Part shown: positions 52,148 to 59,104 of the stretch, one piece after another | How positions within the stretch are numbered: position 1 is the stretch's first letter | How the letters are laid out: each line of letters opens with the position of its first letter | Assembly: GCA_051000815.1 (NCBI GenBank) | Contig: JBPCNX010000039.1 | Span: 38,071 to 102,070, forward strand | Reading direction: 5' to 3' | Length of the DNA stretch: 64,000 nt | Origin: PSRF01 sp051000815 | GTDB lineage: Bacteria; Acidobacteriota; Blastocatellia; Pyrinomonadales; Pyrinomonadaceae | Position numbers and translations under genes: made by a program | The notes under the pieces: generated by a model | Database searches by the model: none | What the model saw: only the letters and a program-made list of their open reading frames with translations | Told to the model about the DNA's origin: nothing

Positions 52148-53071
52148 ATGCCTCGTAAGAAAAAGACAGAGACAAGCGAAAAGAGGAGCGCGCCTCCCGA
52201 GATTGTGATCATCACGGGTCTGAGCGGATCCGGCATGTCAGCTGCGACCAATGCGTTCGAGGATCTGGGATATTTTTCCGTCGACAATCTTCCAGTCACG
52301 ATGCTTGAGACGTTTGCGCGGCTGGTGACGGGGGAAGGCGAGACCAAGGGAATCGAACGGGCGGCGCTCGTAATAGACATTCGCGAGGGTAGTTTTCTCG
52401 CCCACTTCTCCAGACAACTCACCGCCTTGCGCGAAACCGGTTTGCATATTCATGTAATTTTTTTGGAGGCGAGAGATGAAGTTCTGAAGCAGCGCTTCAG
52501 CGAGACACGCCGGCCTCATCCTGCCGAAAGCGGACAAGGAGTGCTGCAGGCTATTCGTGCCGAACGCCGGGCGATGGCGCGAATACGCGCTTTGGCCGAC
52601 CAGATCATTGATACTTCCGATCACACAGTTCATACACTTCGGAGTCTCCTGCTTGAAAGGTTTAGCCCGGATCGCACTGGTGGGCCGATGCGCGTGCAGG
52701 TGTTGAGCTTCGGGCACAAGTATGGCAACCCCGGTGATCTGGAACTGCTCTTTGACGTCCGTCATCTACCCAACCCGCATTTTGTTCCGGACTTGAAACG
52801 TCTTTCCGGTCATGACCCTCGCGTCGTGAAGTACCTCAGAGCTCAACCGGAAGTGGAAGAGACGCTCAGCCGGTTTAGCGATTTGCTCGACTATCTGCTG
52901 CCGCTTTACAAGCGCGAAGGAAAGTCCTACGTCAACGTAGGCATTGGATGTACGGGCGGGCGCCATCGTTCCGTGATGATCGCCAACGCCCTGACCAGAA
53001 GACTGCGGCGTGGCGGCTTCGATGCTCATACTGTTCATCGCGACGTGAGGCAGGCGAATCGTCACCGCTAA
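52148..53071 (+). CDS. rapZ: RNase adapter protein RapZ, Walker A variant
   Basis: 307 residues. RapZ-family proteins bind nucleotide and a small RNA or amino-sugar signal and control envelope precursor synthesis. The N-terminal P-loop usually reads GLSGSGKS; here it is GLSGSGMS near residues 23-30, so the Walker A Lys is Met. The next block EDLGYFSVDNLP is normal. The C-terminal domain keeps FGHKYGNP near 196-203, VRHLPNPHFVPDLK near 209-222 and GCTGGRHRSVMIAN near 275-288. It is encoded with PTS proteins, as in many bacteria. Confidence 0.95.
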   Translation: MPRKKKTETSEKRSAPPEIVIITGLSGSGMSAATNAFEDLGYFSVDNLPVTMLETFARLVTGEGETKGIERAALVIDIREGSFLAHFSRQLTALRETGLHIHVIFLEARDEVLKQRFSETRRPHPAESGQGVLQAIRAERRAMARIRALADQIIDTSDHTVHTLRSLLLERFSPDRTGGPMRVQVLSFGHKYGNPGDLELLFDVRHLPNPHFVPDLKRLSGHDPRVVKYLRAQPEVEETLSRFSDLLDYLLPLYKREGKSYVNVGIGCTGGRHRSVMIANALTRRLRRGGFDAHTVHRDVRQANRHR

Positions 53072-53112
53072 CCAGCAAGCGGAGTCAGACGCGAGCGAAT
53101 TGGAGAAATTGA

Positions 53113-53574
53113 ATGAGCGACAATCCCCAACAAAACGAGGCAACGGAAGCAAAGAAGGTCGCCGGCGTCATCGTTACGCATGGCCACCTCTCCGGCGAGC
53201 TATTGGCGGCTGCGGAAATGATCATCGGCCCGATCTCGCACATCACAGCCGTTTCCATCGGTTGGCACGATGACGTGGACGCTGCGCGCGACGAAGTCCA
53301 GCGTGCCATCAGTCGCGTCTCACAAGGCGCCGGAGTTTTATTGATGACTGATATGTTTGGCGGGACACCAACGAACATCGCTTCGATGTTTTTGGAAGAG
53401 GGCCGCGTCGAGGTTGTTACTGGAGTGAACCTGCCGATGGTAATCAAGTTAGCAAGCCAGGAAGCGCAGGGGACGTTGAATGAAACGGCACGACGTGTCT
53501 GCGACCTTGGACAGCAGGGCATTTACGTCGCAGGTGAATTACTAACGCCGCCGCCGAGGAGTGGGAAATCCTGA
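53113..53574 (+). CDS. PTS EIIA component, mannose/fructose family
   Basis: 153 residues. The phosphorylated His is in VTHGHLSGELL near 21, followed by the EIIA-Man core (LLMTDMFGGTPTNIAS near 77-92 and VVTGVNLPMVIKLA near 99-112). It accepts phosphate from HPr. No EIIB, EIIC or EIID gene is nearby, so it may act in regulation and not in sugar uptake. The start follows GGAGAA; its TGA abuts the ATG of the HPr-EI gene. Confidence 0.92.
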   Translation: MSDNPQQNEATEAKKVAGVIVTHGHLSGELLAAAEMIIGPISHITAVSIGWHDDVDAARDEVQRAISRVSQGAGVLLMTDMFGGTPTNIASMFLEEGRVEVVTGVNLPMVIKLASQEAQGTLNETARRVCDLGQQGIYVAGELLTPPPRSGKS

Positions 53575-55692
53575 ATGGTTGAGCGCACTCTCACCGTCAC
53601 CGGCCAGCTGGGACTACACGCCCGGGCTGCGGCAAAGCTTGTACGCGTGGCAAGCCAGTTTGAAAGCTCCCTGCGGCTTGAACGTGAAGACAGCGGCCAG
53701 AGCGCTGATGCCAAGTCCATCCTGAATGTGCTAATGCTCGCAGCCAGCAGCGGCACAAATCTGCGGGCGACGGCCGACGGGCCAGATGAGAAACAAGCAT
53801 TGGCGGCCCTGCAGAGTCTTTTCGTAGAGAGTTTTGGTGAGGCAAGAACGGCAGCCGACCCGGTCCCACCGCAAGTTACATCGCGTCAGGAGCTCCGCTG
53901 GAAGGGGCTGGGAGTAAGCGAGGGCGTTGTCATTGGTCGTGTGCTAAGAATGCACGGAGGCACGACCTATGTTTATCGTTCGCGAATTGAAACGACAGAG
54001 ATAGAAGGTGAACTGGAGCGATTCAGAGCAGCGCTGCGGTTGGCGCGGCGAGAGCTGCTGGCAGTCAGGGATCGCGCCGAGAAAGAATTGGGCAAAGACC
54101 ATGCTTATGTTTTTGATGCGCACCTGTTGCTGCTGGAGGACGCCAAACTGATTGGCAAGGTTGAGAGCCACATCTCGCAGGAGCAAGCGAACGCCGAATG
54201 GGCAGTAAAGGTCGTTGGCGATCGGCTCATTTCCGTTTATTCCGAGATCAAGGACAGTTACCTGCGCGAACGCGCCGCCGACATCGACGATGTTGTGCAG
54301 CGATTGCTGCGTTCGTTAAGCGGCGAGATGCCGAAGCAGCGCCAGCTCGCTGAAGACTCAGTGATTGTTTCTCAGGATTTGCTCCCGTCGGCGGTTGCGC
54401 AACTGGACCTGCAGTTTGCGCGAGCGATTGCTACAGACACAGGTGGCTGGACCTCACACACGGCGATCATCGCTCGAGGCCTGGGAATTCCCGCCGTAGT
54501 TGGTTTGCGAGATTTCTTTCGCAGCGCCCGCACTGGTGATGAGATTGTGGTTGATTCAGGCCGAAGCGAAGTTATTCTGCATCCGACTGGCAAGACGTTG
54601 GACTTCTATCGGCGTGAAGTCACCGACCGCACGACGCGTCGTCCGGCTGAGATCTTGCGAGCAGACGCTCCTTTAACGACCACGGATGGTCTGGAAATCA
54701 GGATACGAGCAAACGTTGAAGTGCCTGTTGAGTTTGATGGAATAAAGTCCTATGGCGCTCGTGGCGTAGGTTTATACCGCTCTGAATTTCTGCTTTCGCG
54801 ACGGGGTGTAACGGTCTCTGAAGACGAACAGGTGGCTGCTTACGCCGAAGTAGCGCGACTCGCGGGTGCAGATGGCGCAATAGTCCGTTTGTTTGACCTC
54901 GGCGCCGAAGATGCGCCGGAATTGTCGGCAGAGTCTGAGCGCAACCCTGCGCTCGGATTGCGGGCAATACGTTTCGGGTTGCGCTATCAATCAGTGATGC
55001 GGACACAGATGCGCGCAATTCTGAGAGCTGCCGTGGAGGGAGAACTGGACATCGTGCTGCCGATGGTTGCTGATGTCGCCGACGTGAAGCACGCTAAGGT
55101 AATTCTTGAAGAAGAAGCGGCCAATCTTGAGCGGGAGGGCATAGCTCAGGGAAAGGTTGGCATCGGCGCGATGATCGAGCTTCCGTCGGCAGTTCTGACT
55201 GCGGATAAGCTCGCGAGCAGTGTCGAGTTCTTTGAACTGGGAACCAACGATCTTGTGCAGTACACGCTGGCGGTCGATCGCAGCAGTGATCAGGTCGCGG
55301 ATTGGTTTCGGACGCTCCATCCGGCGGTACTCTTCAGTATTGCGCACAGTTTGAAGGCGGCGCGGCAGGCAGGCATTCCCGCAATTGTCTGCGGTGAAAT
55401 GGCGTCAACCCCCGTGTACGCGGTTCTGCTTATTGGTCTGGGAGCAACCGATTTGAGCATGACACCGATCGCCATCCCGCGCGTAAGCAAAGTGCTCGCC
55501 CAGATTGATTCCCGCGACGCGAAAGTAATTGCTGATGAATGTCTGAAGTGTGCCTGCGCTGACGATGTTGAGGACCTGGTGCGGGAAAGTTTTAGTTCCA
55601 AGTGGCCGCAGCTTTTTCCGGATGATGGACTCCCGAAGCGACTTGAGGCCTTCGAGGCGATTCGCCAACCCGTACAGAACCCGGAGCGGTAG
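53575..55692 (+). CDS. PTS HPr-enzyme I fusion protein
   Basis: 705 residues, one polypeptide doing both general PTS steps: enzyme I takes phosphate from phosphoenolpyruvate and passes it to HPr. HPr (about 1-88) has the phospho-His in GLHARAA at 15 and a Ser in DAKSILNVLML at 48, the place of the regulatory serine in Gram-positive HPr. Enzyme I (about 108-690) has its phospho-His in GGWTSHTAIIARGLG, the PEP-binding GARGVGLYRSEFL, and the catalytic Cys in VCGEMAS. Usually HPr and EI are separate. The C-terminal seven residues (PVQNPER) are encoded by a dispersed repeat. Confidence 0.95.
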   Translation: MVERTLTVTGQLGLHARAAAKLVRVASQFESSLRLEREDSGQSADAKSILNVLMLAASSGTNLRATADGPDEKQALAALQSLFVESFGEARTAADPVPPQVTSRQELRWKGLGVSEGVVIGRVLRMHGGTTYVYRSRIETTEIEGELERFRAALRLARRELLAVRDRAEKELGKDHAYVFDAHLLLLEDAKLIGKVESHISQEQANAEWAVKVVGDRLISVYSEIKDSYLRERAADIDDVVQRLLRSLSGEMPKQRQLAEDSVIVSQDLLPSAVAQLDLQFARAIATDTGGWTSHTAIIARGLGIPAVVGLRDFFRSARTGDEIVVDSGRSEVILHPTGKTLDFYRREVTDRTTRRPAEILRADAPLTTTDGLEIRIRANVEVPVEFDGIKSYGARGVGLYRSEFLLSRRGVTVSEDEQVAAYAEVARLAGADGAIVRLFDLGAEDAPELSAESERNPALGLRAIRFGLRYQSVMRTQMRAILRAAVEGELDIVLPMVADVADVKHAKVILEEEAANLEREGIAQGKVGIGAMIELPSAVLTADKLASSVEFFELGTNDLVQYTLAVDRSSDQVADWFRTLHPAVLFSIAHSLKAARQAGIPAIVCGEMASTPVYAVLLIGLGATDLSMTPIAIPRVSKVLAQIDSRDAKVIADECLKCACADDVEDLVRESFSSKWPQLFPDDGLPKRLEAFEAIRQPVQNPER

Positions 55693-55794
55693 CGACGGGA
55701 TGCTGACGGAAGGTACATGAAAAATTAGTGTTAGTGCGGTGACAGTCAGAACGGTTGAGTCAGTCACCCGTCGCTGCCGCTCCGGGTTCTATAC
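55672..55794. repeat. Inverted GTACAGAACCCGGAGCGGTAGCGACGGG repeat across the HPr-EI stop codon
   Basis: The left arm (55672-55699) covers the last codons and TAG stop of the HPr-EI gene. The right arm (55767-55794) is its reverse complement with two changes, both compatible with G-U pairing in RNA. Related words are at 32131-32147 and 61513-61533. Confidence 0.8.
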
Positions 55795-55853
55795 AGTCTT
55801 ACTTCCCAATCCGAGTTTTTGTGCAAAGCCGCTGATTGCTATCGCTAATCTAG

Positions 55854-56324
55854 ATGGACACCACCCCTCTGAAGCTGTATCGCATTCTGATTGGAAAATC
55901 GATTGCTGAAACGCTCTTTGTGGCCGTCCTTGCCGTTGGTTTTTTCTTCACTGCGTTTCCTCCTTACTTCCACGGCTTTGGAGAGGCCACTCCCGGTAGC
56001 ATTTCCGGTTGGGCCGTAAACAGCCGGGCGCCGTTCGATCGCGTCGAGGTACAGCTTTTCATCGACGGCAGCTTTGCGGCAAGTGGTGTTGCGAACAAAT
56101 CTCGGCCCGATGTTTCCCAAGCTGGTTGGTCGCCGGATGAGTGGCACGGCTACAGCTTCCCCATAACTCAATTGAGCGTTGGAGTTCATGAAGCGAGTGT
56201 CTACGCTGTTCATGAAAGTGGCGGCGGAATTCGCAGGACCTTACAACTGCTCGGTTACCCAATCCGTTTTTCCGTCGATGAAAACGGGCGGCTCACCGAC
56301 CTGGTCGACAGAAGTAAAAAGTGA
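55854..56324 (+). CDS. Membrane-anchored protein of unknown function
   Basis: 156 residues. One N-terminal transmembrane helix (about 14-35, IAETLFVAVLAVGFFFTAF) is followed by a periplasmic beta-rich domain (about 45-155). That domain has GSISGWAVNSRAPFDRVEVQLFIDGSF (in parts) and WHGYSFPITQLSVGVHEASVYA, an Ig-like pattern. No family is recognised. It precedes a CPBP-type membrane protease gene by 19 bp and may be co-transcribed. Confidence 0.65.
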   Translation: MDTTPLKLYRILIGKSIAETLFVAVLAVGFFFTAFPPYFHGFGEATPGSISGWAVNSRAPFDRVEVQLFIDGSFAASGVANKSRPDVSQAGWSPDEWHGYSFPITQLSVGVHEASVYAVHESGGGIRRTLQLLGYPIRFSVDENGRLTDLVDRSKK

Positions 56325-56343
56325 TGGTTTTCTCGCAAACGCC

Positions 56344-57036
56344 ATGACCTTTGAAAGCGAACATCCGGCTGACATCACAAACGCGAAAGCGGACAGGTCG
56401 CTGGCGCTTTGGGAGATTGTGTCAGTTGTCACCTCGTGCTTGATTGCCGAGTGGGTGATCCCCGCTGTTGTTGGGAGGAGCACCCGCCTCATCATCGTTC
56501 CCATAGGCTTTGCGTTTGGTCTGATGTTCTTGTCGCATTGTCTGCGCCACGAATCGTTGCGGGATCTTGGCTTTCGTTTTGACAATTTCGGTCAGGCCGC
56601 ACGGCTTCTGGCTTTGCCAATGGCTGTCGCAACCGCAGTCCTGATTATTCTCGGCTACCTCAATGGGAGCCTCGACTTCTTACGTTGGCGTGGCGGGCAA
56701 TCCATTCTGGGCTTGCCCTTGTTGGGAAGTCTTTGGGGTCTCGTGCAGCAATATGCCCTTCAGGGCTTCGTGAACCGCCGCGCACAAGTAGCCTGGGGTC
56801 CGGGTGTATTAAGTGTTGTTGTAGTTGCATTGCTCTTTGGCGTGTTTCACCTCCCAAATCCGGCGCTGACAGTGGCCACCACTGCGGGCGGACTGCTCTG
56901 GGCGACTGTTTACCAGCGCGTCCCCAACCTGTTTGCGCTCGCCCTCTCACACGGGCTCATGACTTGGATCTTGATTTCTACCTTGCCCAGCGGCCTGCTT
57001 TACGGTTTGCGCGTTGGCTATAAGTTCATCGGGTAA
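56344..57036 (+). CDS. CPBP-family intramembrane protease-like protein
   Basis: 230-residue membrane protein with about six to seven helices. CPBP (Abi) proteases have a motif EExxxR, then FxxxH and a final His. Here the first motif reads QQYALQGFVNRR, with Gln in place of both Glu; the second reads LLFGVFHLPNP and the third LALSHGLMTW. Loss of the Glu pair makes protease activity doubtful. The ATG at 56344 is used; the open frame upstream to 56179 overlaps the previous gene. Confidence 0.75.
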   Translation: MTFESEHPADITNAKADRSLALWEIVSVVTSCLIAEWVIPAVVGRSTRLIIVPIGFAFGLMFLSHCLRHESLRDLGFRFDNFGQAARLLALPMAVATAVLIILGYLNGSLDFLRWRGGQSILGLPLLGSLWGLVQQYALQGFVNRRAQVAWGPGVLSVVVVALLFGVFHLPNPALTVATTAGGLLWATVYQRVPNLFALALSHGLMTWILISTLPSGLLYGLRVGYKFIG

Positions 57037-57095
57037 CGTTCGACTTTTAGGGCGGGAAGTTCACACCAGAGATTGCGTCGCTGGGCGTTTAGCTC

Positions 57096-57286
57096 CGGCT
57101 TTGCCGCCGGATGTGAGGCGGTGGCTATGCCCCGCCGACAGCGGCCGGATCTATTTCCGGGCTATGCCCTGGTTTGGGCTTTGCCATCAGGTTATTGGGC
57201 CAACGCCCGCACGAGGGCATAGCCCAAATCAAAAAAGCACGTCTAGGCGGGGCATAGCCACCGCCTCACATCCGGCGGCAAAGCCG
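57096..57286. repeat. 191-bp element with a perfect 41-bp inverted repeat
   Basis: Arms 57096-57136 and 57246-57286 are exact reverse complements (begin CGGCTTTGCCGCCGGATGTG). Nested inside are GGGCTATGCCCT (57159-57170) and AGGGCATAGCCC (57214-57225), and TTTGGGCT/AGCCCAAA. No open frame; it could be a non-autonomous mobile element or a large RNA hairpin. It lies 145 bp upstream of rnpB. Confidence 0.85.
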
Positions 57287-57568
57287 AACCTGACCTTCCG
57301 CATGCCTTTGAGAGTAACGCGGCGCTAACCTTCCAATGTGTTTCCGTCATGTCAGGATACCTAATCTCAAGACTGGACAGCACCGGGTCTCCGGTGTACG
57401 TGTTCAACACGATTTGCTATCATGCCCAGGCCATGCACGAAAGCAGGTCGGGCGATCGCTGCTCCGCACTTCGTAGTTCTCGAGTCGAGAGATTTGGGCT
57501 ATTTGAACGCGGAGGAGAGGAAAGTCCGAACACTGAAGGGCAGCGAGCCCGCTAACGGCGGGGCGTCT

Positions 57569-57612
57569 GAGAAACTTGGATTTCGGATCTTAGATTCGGG
57601 ATTAAGATTCTC
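57569..57612 (+). repeat. Repeat-like expansion in the P9 region of RNase P RNA
   Basis: GAGAAACTTGGATTTCGGAT and ending GGGATTAAGATTCTC forms an imperfect hairpin closed by GAGAA/TTCTC. It is made of GATTTCGGATCT-type words like those of the dispersed quasi-palindromes. Confidence 0.7.
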
Positions 57613-57645
57613 TGGCGACGACAAGTGCAACAGAAAACAGACCAG

Positions 57646-57691
57646 CCCCATCAATCTCAGATCTCAAATTTGAGATCTGAGATTGATGGGG
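57646..57691 (+). repeat. Perfect 46-nt palindrome forming the P12 helix of RNase P RNA
   Basis: CCCCATCAATCTCAGATCTC followed by AAA, then its exact reverse complement, with no spare loop bases. It replaces the short P12 helix of other bacteria. Confidence 0.85.
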
Positions 57692-57957
57692 TGATGGGTG
57701 AAACGGTGCGGCCCCGAAAGGGCTTAAAGTAAGAGCGCACCGGCGCGCGTGGTAACACGCGCGGCCAGGCAAACTCCTCGCAGTGCAAGACCAAATAGGG
57801 AGGCGTCAAAAAGGGCTGCCCGCCCAAAGCGGTTGTGCTAAATCCGGGATTTCGGTTTCGGATCGAGCTTTCAGTGATGGAAGCTCAACGCCGCTACGAC
57901 CTCCGGGTAGGTCGCTCGATCCAGTTGGCAACACCTGGGCTAGATGAATGATCGCTA

Positions 57958-58047
57958 CCCCGCTCTTGGATTTGAAATCTCAGAGTTCAGATCTCAGATC
58001 TCAAATCTGAAATGTTGAAAACTGAGATCTCAAATCTGAGAGCGGGG
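57958..58047 (+). repeat. Repeat-built P19 helix of RNase P RNA
   Basis: CCCCGCTCT (57958-57966) closes with AGAGCGGGG (58039-58047). The inside is TCTCAGATCTCAAATCTGAAA-type words related to the P12 palindrome. Confidence 0.75.
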
Positions 58048-58177
58048 CACAGAATTCGGCTTACAGACCCGCTCCCGTGCATGGCAAACAAAGGGTACTC
58101 TTAACTTCGCAGCTGAACTAACATCAGTCCAACACCTACACGGTTTCACGACTTGACTCTGAAGGAGAGCCTACAGA

Positions 58178-58459
58178 ATGGCAAATCGCAAGGGAGTGTT
58201 CATCGGCGCCTATGTGCCCAATCACCTAAAAGAATCTCTGCGGCGTCGCGCGGCTGCCGAACATCGCACCCTGTCTCAGGAAATTACGCGGATCCTGGAA
58301 GAAGCGGTGCACGGTCGAGGCCTACCAGCGGGCAGCATTGATCGCCGAAACAAAGAGACGACGCCGAGACGTCGAGGTACAGACCCCTCACCGCGCCGGC
58401 GCGCAGTGGACACCGACTACGCGCCCAAGTCAAACAAATCAAGAGAGGAAGAAAGTTAG
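58178..58459 (+). CDS. Ribbon-helix-helix (Arc/CopG-type) DNA-binding protein
   Basis: 93 residues. The ribbon-helix-helix is at about 7-48: FIGAYVPNHLKESLRRRAAA, then RTLSQEITRILEEAV. The tail from 50 is strongly basic and low-complexity (RRNKETTPRRRG, SPRRRAVDTD). This fold is typical of antitoxins and small repressors, but no toxin gene is next to it, so it may be an orphan antitoxin or a chromosomal regulator. The ATG follows AAGGAG. It lies 93 bp after rnpB. Confidence 0.82.
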   Translation: MANRKGVFIGAYVPNHLKESLRRRAAAEHRTLSQEITRILEEAVHGRGLPAGSIDRRNKETTPRRRGTDPSPRRRAVDTDYAPKSNKSREEES

Positions 58460-58547
58460 AACACGCCGTGGGCAAGCTTGACTGTCGCGTTTTCCCAATC
58501 CCAGTTGCAGCTCCCAAACTAAGGTTTAAGTAGAGGCAAAGAACCTT

Positions 58548-58862
58548 TTGAAGTATCTGGTTATCGGCGCGGTGCTCGCGCTCATTTTTCTTCTGATCTA
58601 CTCCCGGCTCGAACCCTATATCGCGATCGTGCGGAAAGTGTTGAGTCTAATGCGAGGCCCGGTCGATTCAAGCACGTCCAGCTCGACAGCACGGCGCAGT
58701 GGGTCAATCAAAACTGAGAATAAACTGGTGCGTTGTGTCGCTTGCGGGACCTGGATTCCAGCGGAACGGGCGATTGGTCCGGGCTCCAAGTTGTCAGAGT
58801 ATTGTTCTCGTGAATGCCTGGAAAAATCCGCCGCGGGAAAAGAAAGAAAACTCGCCGGGTAA
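58548..58862 (+). CDS. Membrane-anchored zinc-ribbon protein (PP0621-like)
   Basis: 104 residues. One N-terminal transmembrane helix (about 3-20, YLVIGAVLALIFLLIY) is followed by a Ser/Thr-rich linker. A C-terminal four-Cys zinc-binding site follows (about 61-95: VRCVACGTWIPAERAI and YCSRECLE). Small proteins of this layout (PP0621 type) are widespread and uncharacterised. The start is a TTG at 58548, chosen because it opens exactly at the membrane helix. Confidence 0.7.
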   Translation: MKYLVIGAVLALIFLLIYSRLEPYIAIVRKVLSLMRGPVDSSTSSSTARRSGSIKTENKLVRCVACGTWIPAERAIGPGSKLSEYCSRECLEKSAAGKERKLAG

Positions 58863-58954
58863 ACGTTTGCGGACAACGAAGCGACCGCCAGTAGGATCAT
58901 CCATTTCCAATCTGCCAAGAAGTCGGATTCTGAAGAGGATTTTGCGACGGTTTT

Positions 58955-59040
58955 CTTCATTCGTGTTGATTCGTGGATCGTGTTTCGCCGAACCAACTGG
59001 CTTACGATCCACGAAAACACACTAAGCCTCACGAACCAAA
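58955..59040. repeat. Dispersed TTCGTG/ATCCACGAA palindromic repeat, copy 3
   Basis: CATTCGTGTTGATTCGTGGA (58959-58978) is answered by CGATCCACGAAAACACACTA (59005-59024). Related copies are at 5714-5785 and 31951-32040. Confidence 0.65.
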
Positions 59041-59104
59041 CAAAAGGGAACGGCGCGAAGATCACTGCCGGTTCGAAGCCTTTTGTGCAACGTGTGTCTG
59101 GGCG

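Larger units (their letters stand above)
57431..58084 (+). ncRNA. rnpB: RNase P RNA (class A), expanded by palindromic repeats
   Basis: Catalytic RNA of RNase P, which trims tRNA 5' leaders. Conserved blocks in order: GAGGAAAGTCCG (57517-57528), GTGCAACAGAAAACAGACC (57625-57643), TAAGAGCGCACC (57730-57741), GGTAACACGCGCGG, AAACTCC (57771-57777), GCAAGACCAAATAGGG (57785-57800), TAGATGAATGATCG (57941-57954) and ACAGAATTCGGCTTAC. P1 is CCATGCACG (57431-57439) with CGTGCATGG (58076-58084). Usual length is 350-450 nt; here 654 nt, because P9, P12 and P19 are lengthened by repeat-like sequence. Confidence 0.95.

Noticed and set aside
56179..56343. Longer start for the CPBP-type gene
   Set aside because: It would overlap the previous gene by 146 bp and adds a Cys/Ser-rich stretch with no family support.
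57349..57673. Open frames over the RNase P RNA gene
   Set aside because: They lie over conserved RNA blocks and repeat-built helices; no protein is supported.
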